Below, piece after piece: positions 17,515 to 25,813 of a stretch of DNA of 64,000 nt. Numbering within the stretch: the first letter of the stretch is position 1; each line of letters starts with the position of its first letter. A model generated the notes under the pieces. It saw only the letters and a program-made list of their open reading frames with translations. It was not told the DNA's origin and did not search any database. Source of the stretch: Myxococcales bacterium (GTDB lineage Bacteria > Myxococcota_A > Polyangia > Polyangiales > Polyangiaceae); NCBI GenBank assembly GCA_016706225.1, contig JADJKB010000024.1, forward strand, positions 1-64,000. Reading direction: 5' to 3'. The position numbers and the translations under genes are program-made.

Positions 17515-17791
17515 GCCTGCCAGCGTAGCGAGACGTCACGCTTGTTACGCCGCGAGTGACGCTCGGATCCACGTGCATCCCCGTGGATGCGGCGGAAGGA
17601 CCGCAGATCGCAGGGCGGGCCTCCTACTCCGCCGAACACCGAGTGCTTCCCCGACCCGAGTCGAAGAGTGGGTGAACCACACCGGATGTGGCTTGGCATC
17701 GCACCTGCATTGTCTCCGTTTCAAGAGCAGGGAGCCGGGGCTCGATGCTCGAGACAACGACCTTTTCTTCATCACACGGGGAGCAATCACC
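17515..17791 (+). promoter_or_regulatory. Long leader with overlapping hairpins before the next gene
   Basis: 277 bases without a gene. ATCCACG (17567-17573) can pair with CGTGGAT (17582-17588), and the overlapping GCATCC (17575-17580) can pair with GGATGC (17585-17590) around a CCGT loop, so two mutually exclusive stems exist. A GGGGAGC ribosome binding site (17779-17785) precedes the ATG at 17792. No strong -35/-10 pair was recognised. Confidence 0.35.
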
Positions 17792-18433
17792 ATGGCAAAC
17801 ATCAAGCTGCGAAAAATCATCGTTGGTCTGGGCGTCTGCACGAGCATGCTCACGAGCCTGTCGGCGACCGCGCTTGCGGGAACGCTGGGGGACGGCGATC
17901 TGGGTGGTCATGACGCGCTGCCGCCTCCCACTGCCGATCGCCCGAGCGACGCTCCGAAGGCGAAGAGCACGAGCAACGATCGCAAGGCGAAGAACCTGGT
18001 TTACCTCGAGCTCTTGGGCAACGGCGGGCTCTACTCGATCAACTACGAGCGAATGCTCACCAACGACCTGAGCGCGCGCCTTGGCTTCAGCTACCTCTCG
18101 ATCAGTGCCAGCGGCACCTCGAGCGACGGGCAGACGTCCACCGCAAAAGCCAGCCTGGTTACCGCCCCCGCGATGTTCAACTACATGGTCGGTGGCAAGA
18201 ACCACAAGCTGGAGATGGGCGCCGGAGCGACGCTGATCTACGTCTCGGCGAGCGCTTCAGGCGGCGCGGCGAGCGCATCGGGTGAGGGTGTCGGCGTGGC
18301 CGGAACCGGCGTCGTGGGTTACCGCTACTCCCCTGCCGACGGCGGCTTCGTCTTCCGCGTCGGGTACACGCCGCTGGTTGGCAAGGGTGGTTACATGAGC
18401 TGGGGTGGGATGAGCTTTGGCGGAACGTTCTGA
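17792..18433 (+). CDS. Small exported beta-barrel-like protein
   Basis: A 213-residue protein with an N-terminal signal (residues 1-29, ending SATALAG), a linker rich in Pro, Asp and Ser, then a beta-rich domain. The domain begins NLVYLELLGNGGLYSINYER, resembling small outer-membrane beta-barrels that open with a strand and a conserved NYER-type turn, and has repeated YSPADGGFVFRVGYTPL-like strands near the end. The protein ends in Phe (SFGGTF), common for outer-membrane proteins. The start at 17792 is fixed by the ribosome binding site and signal peptide. Confidence 0.72.
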   Translation: MANIKLRKIIVGLGVCTSMLTSLSATALAGTLGDGDLGGHDALPPPTADRPSDAPKAKSTSNDRKAKNLVYLELLGNGGLYSINYERMLTNDLSARLGFSYLSISASGTSSDGQTSTAKASLVTAPAMFNYMVGGKNHKLEMGAGATLIYVSASASGGAASASGEGVGVAGTGVVGYRYSPADGGFVFRVGYTPLVGKGGYMSWGGMSFGGTF

Positions 18434-18444
18434 TGCCAGGAGCA

Positions 18445-18478
18445 GGTGGGGCGCGACAGGGTAAGTCAGCGCCCCGCC
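18445..18478 (+). terminator. Stable GC hairpin after the barrel gene
   Basis: GGTGGGGCGC (18445-18454) pairs with GCGCCCCGCC (18469-18478), ten pairs including one G-T, around a 14-base loop. It begins 12 bases after the stop codon at 18433. No T-run follows, so termination efficiency is uncertain, but position and stability fit a terminator. Confidence 0.45.
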
Positions 18479-18522
18479 AGAGCTCGCGCCAGACTCGCAG
18501 TTCGACCCCACCGATTGACTCC

Positions 18523-18563
18523 GCTGCCTTGCTGGGTGAGTGAGACCCGAGCTGCAAGGCAGC
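18523..18563 (+). promoter_or_regulatory. Two-part perfect hairpin in the leader of the SnoaL-like gene
   Basis: GCTGCCTTGC (18523-18532) and GCAAGGCAGC (18554-18563) are perfect complements. Inside their loop GGGT (18534-18537) pairs with ACCC (18545-18548). The structure ends three bases before the GAGGAGG ribosome binding site (18566-18572) of the gene at 18577. It could be a 5'-UTR regulatory element or an operator; nothing here decides. Confidence 0.45.
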
Positions 18564-18576
18564 TGAGGAGGACTCG

Positions 18577-19854
18577 ATGAGGAGAGCGTTGCTCGGCGTG
18601 TTGATGGTGACCTGGATCCCGTTGGGCTGTACTGCGACGACCGAGTCGCCGCCCGCGCCGCCCCCGGCACCGATGCCGGCGCCGATGCCGGCACCGATGC
18701 CGGCGATGCCGCCGCCTGCCCCCGAGCCCGTCAAGCTCAGCATGTTGGATCAGCAGAAGGCGCACATGACGGCAAACGTTGCCGCGTGGCAGGCGCACGA
18801 TGCCAAGAAGCTGGCAGCGCTGTACGCAGACGACGTTGCGTTCGGTTACCCGTCGATGGAGGGCTGGCGCGAGACCAAGGGCCGCGCCGAGCTCGAGAAG
18901 AACATGGGGGAGTTCTTCGTGGCCTTCCCCGACGCCAAGGTGACCACCATGCGCGGCATGCACGTGGGCGACGTGCTGGTGCTCGAGTGGGTACTCAACG
19001 GCACCCACAGCGGCGACTTCATGGGCATGAAACCGACGGGCAAACGCCTCGGTTACCGCGGCGTGAGTCTGCTCTGGTTCGGCGACAAGGGCGTCAAGCG
19101 CGAGCACATGTACTTCGACCACGTCACCTTCATGGCGCAGCTCGGTGCCGCACCGAAGGGCATGCAGGGCCGACCGGTGATGGAGGTGCCCGCAGACCAT
19201 CAGCCCGAGTGGGTGGTGGCTGGCAACAACGACGCGGAGAAGAAGAACGTCGAGCTCGTAACCCAGTTCTACGACACCTGGGCGAAGAAGGACTCGAAGG
19301 CGTTCCTCGAGACCTTGGCCGACGACGCCGAGCACACCGACTTCTCGCAGCCGAAGGACTCGCCCAAGGGCAAGGCCGCGGCGAAGAAGGAGTTCGATGC
19401 TTTCTTGAAGGCGTTCCCCGACATCAAGATGGAGAACAAGAACGTCTGGGCTGCCGGCGACTACGTGGTGATCGAGGCGGAGATGAACGGCACGTTCAAG
19501 GGTGCGCTCGGGCCGCTCAAGCCAACCAACAAGAACGGCACGCTTCACGGCCTCGACGTCATGAAGACCAGCGGTGGCAAGATGGTTCATGGCTGGAGTT
19601 ACGGTTCCGGAGCCGAGTTCGCGGGCGCCTTCGGCTTGATGCCGAAGCCGGCCGTCAAGGCCGCCCCGACGACGAAGGCACCCGCGCCCGGCAAGTGGGT
19701 TGCACCGGCCCCGAAACCAAAGGCCACGACGCCGCTGCCGCCGCCAGGCATCAAGCCGGGCGCGCCGGCAACCGGGGTGCAGCCTGCGCCAGCCAAGGCT
19801 CCGGTCGCCCCGGTGCCCGCGAAACCGCCGGCGCCCCCGGCTGGCAAGAAGTGA
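18577..19854 (+). CDS. Lipoprotein with two SnoaL/NTF2-like domains
   Basis: A 425-residue lipoprotein. The signal ends PLGC (Cys18), followed by a Pro-Ala-Met repeat (PAPMPAPMPAPMPAMPP). Two tandem copies of an NTF2/SnoaL-like cone fold follow: residues about 55-200 (HMTANVAAWQAHDAKKLAAL to TGKRLGYRGVSLL) and about 225-345 (ELVTQFYDTWAKKDSKAFL to MKTSGGKMVHGW). Both copies keep the family pattern of a helix pair, a DVVIEAEMNGTF-like strand and a final sheet. The tail (about 350-425) is Pro/Ala/Lys-rich, which may attach to the cell wall. Ester cyclase-like activity is possible but not shown. It has a strong GAGGAGG site. Confidence 0.82.
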   Translation: MRRALLGVLMVTWIPLGCTATTESPPAPPPAPMPAPMPAPMPAMPPPAPEPVKLSMLDQQKAHMTANVAAWQAHDAKKLAALYADDVAFGYPSMEGWRETKGRAELEKNMGEFFVAFPDAKVTTMRGMHVGDVLVLEWVLNGTHSGDFMGMKPTGKRLGYRGVSLLWFGDKGVKREHMYFDHVTFMAQLGAAPKGMQGRPVMEVPADHQPEWVVAGNNDAEKKNVELVTQFYDTWAKKDSKAFLETLADDAEHTDFSQPKDSPKGKAAAKKEFDAFLKAFPDIKMENKNVWAAGDYVVIEAEMNGTFKGALGPLKPTNKNGTLHGLDVMKTSGGKMVHGWSYGSGAEFAGAFGLMPKPAVKAAPTTKAPAPGKWVAPAPKPKATTPLPPPGIKPGAPATGVQPAPAKAPVAPVPAKPPAPPAGKK

Positions 19855-19870
19855 CGCTCGCTGCACGTCG

Positions 19871-20629
19871 ATGAAGCGTGCCTGGCTCGCACTATCGTTG
19901 GCGGGTTGCGGTGGAACCTCCACCCAGCCCGCCAAACCACCTCCGCACGTGGCCACGGCGGCACCAGAGCCGAGCTCCAGCGTTCCCGCTCCGACCCCGG
20001 CGCCGAGTGCGCCACCGCCCGTCGTGCGCCCGCCCGAACCGAAGGGCCCGGCGGAGCTTGCCATCCATGTCGAGCCCGGCCGGCGCCAGCCCGTTTCTCT
20101 CGTCGGCAACGTCGAGCAAGTGCGCGCTCCGAGAGGCGAGAGCGGTCTCGACGCCTGGACCGAGGTCACGCTGAGTGTGCTCGGCAAACCGGAGAAGTTC
20201 TACCTGCTTCACTCGCCGCCCGCGCTCGCGCTGCCGTTTGCGGTGGGTGAGCGTGTCACGCTCGAGATCGACTGTCGCAAGGGTGGGTGGCACCGCGTGT
20301 GTGACGCCGTGATGCGCGACATGGCGCGCCGCACACTGCTCGTGATCTCGGGCAGCGGTGATCAGGACTCGGCGCCCGGCTGGAAAGTCGAGCGCGGGGC
20401 GCTCGCGACCAGTCAGGTGCGCCCCACCCAGCAGAAATCCGTGGAGCACACCCACGCGCTCAGGTTCGAGTCGGAGGGTGCTCGCCTCACCGCGATGCCC
20501 CACGAATGGAAGCGCGTCCTGGTGCACGGCAGGAGTTATCTGGTGACGGGCTACGAGGTGATCTGGGAGGGTGAGCGCCCGCCGGATGCGCGCGATCACC
20601 GGAGCTTTGCCATCGTGCTCGAGCGCTAG
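19871..20629 (+). CDS. Lipoprotein of unknown function
   Basis: A 252-residue protein starting at ATG 19871. It has a very short signal peptide with lipobox LAGC (Cys13), then a Pro/Ala linker (residues 18-60) and a soluble beta-rich domain with no family I recognise (LAIHVEPGRRQPVSLVGNVE near its start, YLVTGYEVIWEGE near the end). Two cysteines (IDCRKGGWHRVCD) could form a disulfide. It follows the SnoaL-like lipoprotein by 16 bases, so both are probably co-transcribed and sorted to the envelope together. Confidence 0.7.
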   Translation: MKRAWLALSLAGCGGTSTQPAKPPPHVATAAPEPSSSVPAPTPAPSAPPPVVRPPEPKGPAELAIHVEPGRRQPVSLVGNVEQVRAPRGESGLDAWTEVTLSVLGKPEKFYLLHSPPALALPFAVGERVTLEIDCRKGGWHRVCDAVMRDMARRTLLVISGSGDQDSAPGWKVERGALATSQVRPTQQKSVEHTHALRFESEGARLTAMPHEWKRVLVHGRSYLVTGYEVIWEGERPPDARDHRSFAIVLER

Positions 20630-20669
20630 CTTGACCCGAAGTGGCTCACGCGCGACGATTTCGGCGCGC

Positions 20670-21689
20670 GTGGATTCCGAGCCCAACATCGTCGAGCGGA
20701 TCCGGGGGAGCAGTGAGCGGGTGCACATTGCCATTGGCGCGGTGTGCAACAACAACTGCATCTTCTGCATGGAAGAGGATCGCGAGGGTCGCTACGTCAA
20801 CAACTCCGCGATGACCGCCGAGCGGGTGCGCTGGGTGCTCGAGTCGCATCAGGGGTCCGAGGAGATTTGTTTCACCTCCGGCGAGCCGACCACCCGGGAA
20901 GATCTGCCGGACTTCATCCAGCTGGCGAAAGAGCTCGGGTACCGGCGTATCAGCATGATGACCAACGGCCGGCGCATCGGGCATCTGCCCTACGCCGTTG
21001 CCCTGGCCAAGCGCGGCCTGAATCGCATCTACGTCTCCATTCATGGCCACGAGAAGGCGTTGCACGAGGGCCTGACCCGCACACCCGACAGTTTCGGGCA
21101 GACCGTGGCCGGACTTCGCGCCGCCGCTCGCCTTGCACCCCACGGCGTCGAGCTGCACACCTCGACCGTGATCACTCGGCGCAACCTGCCGCACCTGGAA
21201 GAGATCTACCGCTTCCTGCGCGGGCTGGGCGTGCACCAGGTCGTGTTCAACGTGATGCAGGCGAACGGTCGCGCGCACACCTTCTTCGACCAGCTCTTCC
21301 CGCGTTATACCGAGATTGCCGCCGAAGCGCGCCGAGCGCTTGCGGCCATTGCCGAGCCGCGCGCGATGGCATTCTTGGTGGACATTCCGCTCTGCACGAC
21401 GGAAGGCATCCCGGATTTCAACCGCGGCTACGTGGAGAAGTATCGGCACTTCGACCTCGACAGTCGGGTGGAGATGCCGCTCGAGAACCGCGACGCCCGG
21501 CGCGCCGACGGCAAGGGCAGGGGACTGACGCTCGTGACGCGTGCCGACCTGGACGGGGCCGAGCGGGTCAAACGTGCGGAGTGTGCGACCTGCCGTTATG
21601 ACGCCGTGTGTGAGGGCGTCTGGAAGAACTACCTCGCGCGCTACGGCTGGGACGAGATGGTCCCGGTCGTGCACGCGGCAGCCGAGTGA
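20670..21689 (+). CDS. Radical SAM protein with C-terminal auxiliary Cys motif
   Basis: About 339 residues if started at GTG 20670; TTG 20631 is an alternative. It has the radical SAM cluster motif C26-N-N-N-C30-I-F-C33 for the 4Fe-4S/SAM site, SGEPT at 70-74 (usually GGEPT) and TNGR after the third strand. Near the end C305-x2-C308-x5-C314-E-G-V is a SPASM/twitch-type auxiliary cluster signature, followed by WKNYLARYGWDEM. Such enzymes modify peptides or small molecules through a 5'-deoxyadenosyl radical; the substrate is unknown. The stop overlaps the DUF483 gene by four bases (GTGA), so the two should act together. Confidence 0.85.
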   Translation: MDSEPNIVERIRGSSERVHIAIGAVCNNNCIFCMEEDREGRYVNNSAMTAERVRWVLESHQGSEEICFTSGEPTTREDLPDFIQLAKELGYRRISMMTNGRRIGHLPYAVALAKRGLNRIYVSIHGHEKALHEGLTRTPDSFGQTVAGLRAAARLAPHGVELHTSTVITRRNLPHLEEIYRFLRGLGVHQVVFNVMQANGRAHTFFDQLFPRYTEIAAEARRALAAIAEPRAMAFLVDIPLCTTEGIPDFNRGYVEKYRHFDLDSRVEMPLENRDARRADGKGRGLTLVTRADLDGAERVKRAECATCRYDAVCEGVWKNYLARYGWDEMVPVVHAAAE

Positions 21690-22423
21690 CACCCATGCCC
21701 GACCGGGCGCGAGTTCCCCGCTGGTCGAGCCTGGCGCGCTCCGGATCGCCGGCGGAGGGCGCAATCTGGCCGTTCGATCCGGAGCTCCTCCAGTTCGAGG
21801 CTGGCCTGCGCCGGGTGATCAAGCGCGAGACGCGCTCTGCCGAGGAGGCGCGGGTTGCCGTCGAGTGGTTTCGCTCGCGCGGGCTCGACTTCATCGAGTG
21901 CGGTCCCGTGATCTTGGCGGCTCGAGACAGGCCAGAGCTCGACCGCGCGCGCGACCTCGACGCCGCCGGCGACCGCGACTCTGCGGCTGTGCGCGAGCTG
22001 GGCGGGCTACTCGGTTATCCATCGTGTTGCGTCGAGGCCTACCTTCGACTCGAGCTCAGAGACGACGCCTCGCTCTTCGATGCGCTCTTGCCCAGGACTG
22101 GCGGACCCTTTGCTCCCGAGTCGGCGTGGTTGCTTGGCCCTCTCGCGCTGGTGTCCCACGCGCCGTGTGCGCTCGACTGCGAGCCAACGCTCGCTCTGGG
22201 TGCCGCGACGCTGTCGCTCGTCGAGGCCGCGTGCCCGGGCTTTCGAGCGCGCTGGCGCCACCTGGCTCGGCGCCTGCACCTCATCGACGCGGACGGGCGC
22301 GCATTTTCCTGCGCGACGGAGCTGGATGCGCTCGAGCTCGTGTGTGAACCGTTCCCACGCGTCGTGCCGTGCTCCGCGCCGGCCGCGGCTCGTGTGCGCT
22401 TTCGCGCGGACCATCGCGGGTGA
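21686..22423 (+). CDS. DUF483-family protein paired with radical SAM enzyme
   Basis: A 245-residue soluble protein, GTG start at 21686 overlapping the radical SAM gene. The core motif LGGLLGYPSCCVEAYLRLE (Cys114-Cys115) and the later S-H158-A-P-C161-A-L-D-C165-E are the hallmarks I associate with DUF483, an uncharacterised family known mainly from archaea and some bacteria. The paired cysteines and histidine could hold a metal or an Fe-S cluster. Tight coupling suggests it is a partner or substrate carrier of the radical SAM enzyme. The function is unknown. Confidence 0.7.
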   Translation: MTPMPDRARVPRWSSLARSGSPAEGAIWPFDPELLQFEAGLRRVIKRETRSAEEARVAVEWFRSRGLDFIECGPVILAARDRPELDRARDLDAAGDRDSAAVRELGGLLGYPSCCVEAYLRLELRDDASLFDALLPRTGGPFAPESAWLLGPLALVSHAPCALDCEPTLALGAATLSLVEAACPGFRARWRHLARRLHLIDADGRAFSCATELDALELVCEPFPRVVPCSAPAAARVRFRADHRG

Positions 22424-22446
22424 GCCCAAAGCCAACGCCCGGGCCG

Positions 22447-22953
22447 TCAACGTCGACGGCGGGTCAGCTTGGTGCGGAGGTTGAACGCGCGGGTCATCGC
22501 GCGGTCCATGGCAGAACGGAACTTGGGCAGCATGCCGATCTGCCGCGCGAAGGCCAGCTGATCGAAGACGACGAAGTTGGAGACGACGAGGCCGTTGCGG
22601 ATCGTGAAACAGTCGATGCCGTCGAGCTGAATGCGGCTGCCGGTGGCTTCGATGCCCATCCACGGCGCCCCGCTGAAAGTCCCCGTGGCTCGCCAGCGCA
22701 CGAACACCGTCTCTCCCTCACCGACGATGCTCTTCGCTTTGATCTCGAAGTCCGGCAGCGCCGCGAAGGTCTCGGCGAAATAACGCCGGACCGCGTCCCG
22801 GCCGCGCAGGGTCTCCATCGGGAATTCCTCCACGATGTCCGGAGCCCAGTACGGGACGAGTGCGTCGGCGTCCCTCTGGTTCAAGACCCGCTCGAATAAC
22901 TCACGCATCAGCTCGACGGGTTTGCGGTCCCCGGCCGTTGTCGTTGCCGTCAT
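22447..22953 (-). CDS. SnoaL-like (NTF2-fold) protein
   Basis: A 168-residue cytoplasmic protein. The start at 22953 is chosen because it begins the domain (MTATTTAGDRKPVELMREL). It has the ester cyclase/SnoaL pattern: FERVLNQRDADALVPYWAPD, then FPMETLRGRDAVRRYFAE and VFVRWRATGTFSGAPWMGIE, ending with the strand IDCFTIRNGLVV. The last 30 residues are basic (RTKLTRRRR). Members bind or isomerise small hydrophobic substrates; none can be named here. It converges with the DUF483 gene, with 23 bases between stops. Confidence 0.82.
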   Translation of the reverse strand: MTATTTAGDRKPVELMRELFERVLNQRDADALVPYWAPDIVEEFPMETLRGRDAVRRYFAETFAALPDFEIKAKSIVGEGETVFVRWRATGTFSGAPWMGIEATGSRIQLDGIDCFTIRNGLVVSNFVVFDQLAFARQIGMLPKFRSAMDRAMTRAFNLRTKLTRRRR

Positions 22954-23070
22954 GCGCCGATTGGTAGTGAGGGCGCCCGCTGCCGTCAACGGACGGAGTG
23001 CCGCGGCAGGGGCACGGCTTGGGCTAGATTCCGCTTCGTTTCGCCCGCGGGTTCGACTACCAGACGCGGC

Positions 23071-23550
23071 ATGCATTCGACGCACGTGAACAGAGCCTGG
23101 CTCATCCTGCTCCTCGGCGCCGCGCTCCTGGCTTGCAAGGGCGGTTCGAAGGGCGGCGTCACCCAGGCGAAGCTCGGGACCATCAGCGGCAGCATGCCGA
23201 ACCTGAAGCTGGCCAAGGAGACGTCGCGGCTGCCGCTCATCCCCAGCAGCAGCGGCCAGACCGCCAACAACTTCGGGATCTGTTTTCACTACGAGAACCC
23301 GGCCGCGATCGGTGAGCTCTCGATCTTGGTCAAGCCTCCCTCCGCCATCAAGACGGGCAGCGTCCAGCTCGAGCAAGAGAAGGCCGGAGACGGAGTTCGA
23401 ATGAAGCTCCAGCCTCTGGAGGGCAGTGCTGGAGACTTCTGCCAAGAGATGTTCTTCGAAGCCGGCGACCCGCCGGGCAAGTGGCACTTCGAGCTGCAGC
23501 AAGGGGCAACTGTGCTCGGCAGATGGGACGCGGACGTCTACGCGCCGTGA
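23071..23550 (+). CDS. Small lipoprotein, unknown function
   Basis: A 159-residue predicted lipoprotein with lipobox LLAC (Cys22) after a hydrophobic segment (WLILLLGAALL). The mature part is a single beta-rich domain with a Cys pair (GICFHYEN, DFCQEMFF) and strands resembling an immunoglobulin-like or C2-like sheet (GKWHFELQQGATVLGRWDADV at the end). No family is recognised. It converges with the LtrA-Kir gene, 17 bases apart. Confidence 0.68.
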   Translation: MHSTHVNRAWLILLLGAALLACKGGSKGGVTQAKLGTISGSMPNLKLAKETSRLPLIPSSSGQTANNFGICFHYENPAAIGELSILVKPPSAIKTGSVQLEQEKAGDGVRMKLQPLEGSAGDFCQEMFFEAGDPPGKWHFELQQGATVLGRWDADVYAP

Positions 23551-23567
23551 GAGCTCCCGGGATTGTC

Positions 23568-25706
23568 TCAGGCTGATGACTCGTCAGTCTGCGGCTCGAC
23601 CGGTCGTGTTGCGTCGAAGCGGTCGTAGTCGATCACCAGACGGCCATCGGGTAGGTCGCTGATGACGTCCTCGAAGCGATGGCCCCAGCGAATGTCTTCG
23701 GGATAATAGAGCTTCCGCGCGTACGTCGTGGTGCCGTAGGTCCCGTCGTGGCCCATCAGGGTGCAAACGAACCCTCGCAGAGATGTCGTGGCGTTCTCCG
23801 GCGTCAGGTCTCGGAGCGGACTCGTCTCGTCGAGGCGGTGGAAGACCAGCCAGGACAGCACGAACAAGGGCTGGGTCGAGCGTTCGAGCGGGAGATCGCG
23901 CAGTCGCCGGATCTTGTGCCCCTCCGGCGTGTCCTCGTCCCGGAGCACCGTGACCTTCAGGCTCGCCTCGACCACGTCGTTGCCCCGGGCGTTGGCGACC
24001 CGGAACATCAGGGTCGGTTTGCCCTCTCGCATCTCGACGGTCATGACCTTGCTGAACAGCACGCCGGAGCTCGGCCGTGCGAGCTTCGCGAAGACCAAGC
24101 CGGTCACCACCGCGACACTGACCAACGACAGGGCTGCTTCGATCGTGACCAGCACGTCGGCGTAGGTGCTGGCAGGGTGCAGGTTGCCGTAGCCAATCGT
24201 GGCCATGGTCTGCACGCTGAAGAAATAGGCGTCCTGGAACGATCCGGGTTTGGCGTTGGCGATCCCGCTCGGGTCGAGCAGGTACAGCGACGCAAACACC
24301 AGGTTGCCGAACCCGTAGGCGAACGCACACGCTCCGAACAGCCGCCACCAGGACCCTTCGATGAAATAGATGTAGAGATCTCGTCGCAACGCGCTCGGCG
24401 CGCCGCGACGCACCGCCTCGTTCGGATCCCAGCGCCGCGGTGGCGTCGCGGACTCGGGCGGCGTGCTCCAAGCGGGAGCTGCGCTCTCCGGGGTGGCCTC
24501 CTCTTTCGCCGCGTGGTGCTCGGCGCTCGTGTGGGCGTGATGGTCCGCTTCGCGCGGTGACATCGAAATGTCGAAGGCCACCTGCGCCACACAAACGAAT
24601 GCGATCAAGGCGAGCCAGACCCAGGTCGGGACGAAGCCGCCGACCACACCGAGGGTCAACACCAGGCCCGCCGAGACGAAGCGCGCCGTGACGCGGGCGT
24701 CGTCCGGAAAGTCGGACTCGCGGCGCTCGGTCAGCCAGTCGATGAACCCCACCGCGGCGAGAGAGAGCGCCAAGCTGACGGAGAAGAGCCAGCGGTATTT
24801 GGCGCTGCCAATGTCCTCGAAGCTGAGGTTGACCGCCTTCTTCAGCGAGACCCCGAGCGCCGTCACGGCGATGGCGAGCGGCAGGTGGGCGTAGACCCAG
24901 AGCACAGTGCCCAGGCGCCGCGGTTTGATTCGCGCGCCCGCCACGTCATCGAAGTAGATCCACCAGACGGTGCAGGTGACGAGCAGTCCGAGGCCGCCGA
25001 GAATGCCGGTCTCGCGGGTGAGGCCGCGCTCCGCCAGCTCGCTCAGGACCTTGACGAAGGACTCGCCGAGCACGATCAAGACCAGGATGCCGTAGCGCTC
25101 CGACACGTGCCCGATGTCGGGCGGGTAACGCTCGATGATCCCGATGGCGTTACGCCCCAGCGGCGTCGAAAAATCGACCGCCTGGGCCATCGCCCACAAG
25201 AAGAACGTCCACGGCGGCGGCACGAATGCACTGGCCAGCCACAGCGCTGCGCCGAGCGCGAAACCAATCGAGTAACGACGCGTCATCGGACGCGCATCGG
25301 GGACCTGGACGTGCGCCCTCGCGTACATCAGGACCAGGACGACGCGCACGATGCCGTAGGCAACGGCGAAGGTCCCGAAATGCCCGTCGAGCACCCGCGG
25401 CACGCTCGCAGCGACCGCACCGATGGCCAGCATCTGCGCGAACACCAACAGGCGGTGCACCGCGTCGTCGACCAGGAAGCGGTTGTTGTAGAAGGTGAAC
25501 CCGGTCCAGGTGAACCACAGCGGGATCATCAGGCCGGCAAAGGCCAGCACGCCGTACATGCTGACGTGAGATGCGAGGGCCGAGCCGAGCTGAACCAGGG
25601 CCGCGACGTAGACGAGATCATAAAAGAGCTCGAGCCAGCCGACCTTTCGCTCCCGCCCGGGTTTGGGCACCCACAAGGACGCCCGATGAAACCAGCGACT
25701 CCGCAC
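23568..25706 (-). CDS. LtrA domain fused to an inward-rectifier (KirBac-type) potassium channel
   Basis: A 712-residue membrane protein. Residues about 20-385 form a low-temperature-requirement A (LtrA) domain with roughly ten helices, containing the family signatures WLELFYDLVYVAAL and ERYGILVLIVLGESFVKV. A His-rich linker follows (388-400, DHHAHTSAEHH). From about 440 to the end it is a KirBac channel: slide helix and outer helix (YIYFIEGSWWRLFG), pore with the K+ selectivity filter TIGYG (503-507), inner helix, and the cytoplasmic IRK domain ending DIRWGHRFEDVISDL and IDYDRFDATRPVEP. Both modules are complete and in one frame. LtrA function is unknown; the fusion suggests it controls or assists the channel. 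Confidence 0.9.
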   Translation of the reverse strand: MRSRWFHRASLWVPKPGRERKVGWLELFYDLVYVAALVQLGSALASHVSMYGVLAFAGLMIPLWFTWTGFTFYNNRFLVDDAVHRLLVFAQMLAIGAVAASVPRVLDGHFGTFAVAYGIVRVVLVLMYARAHVQVPDARPMTRRYSIGFALGAALWLASAFVPPPWTFFLWAMAQAVDFSTPLGRNAIGIIERYPPDIGHVSERYGILVLIVLGESFVKVLSELAERGLTRETGILGGLGLLVTCTVWWIYFDDVAGARIKPRRLGTVLWVYAHLPLAIAVTALGVSLKKAVNLSFEDIGSAKYRWLFSVSLALSLAAVGFIDWLTERRESDFPDDARVTARFVSAGLVLTLGVVGGFVPTWVWLALIAFVCVAQVAFDISMSPREADHHAHTSAEHHAAKEEATPESAAPAWSTPPESATPPRRWDPNEAVRRGAPSALRRDLYIYFIEGSWWRLFGACAFAYGFGNLVFASLYLLDPSGIANAKPGSFQDAYFFSVQTMATIGYGNLHPASTYADVLVTIEAALSLVSVAVVTGLVFAKLARPSSGVLFSKVMTVEMREGKPTLMFRVANARGNDVVEASLKVTVLRDEDTPEGHKIRRLRDLPLERSTQPLFVLSWLVFHRLDETSPLRDLTPENATTSLRGFVCTLMGHDGTYGTTTYARKLYYPEDIRWGHRFEDVISDLPDGRLVIDYDRFDATRPVEPQTDESSA

Positions 25707-25813
25707 GCCGTATCAGCGTGTCGTCTCCGGGCGAGCCAGAGTCAAGGGCTTGCGGCGCCCGACGAGCATTTCTGGACGACCGAGCAGCCGGGCAACGCGA
25801 TCGGTGATGCGGC

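Noticed and set aside
16082..17578. A 498-codon minus-strand frame opposite the barrel and Cys-lipoprotein genes
   Set aside because: Arg/Pro-rich shadow; the plus-strand genes have clear signal peptides and coupled starts.
18466..20187. A 573-codon minus-strand frame opposite the SnoaL-like and following lipoprotein genes
   Set aside because: Shadow frame of GC-rich genes on the other strand; no ribosome site and no family.
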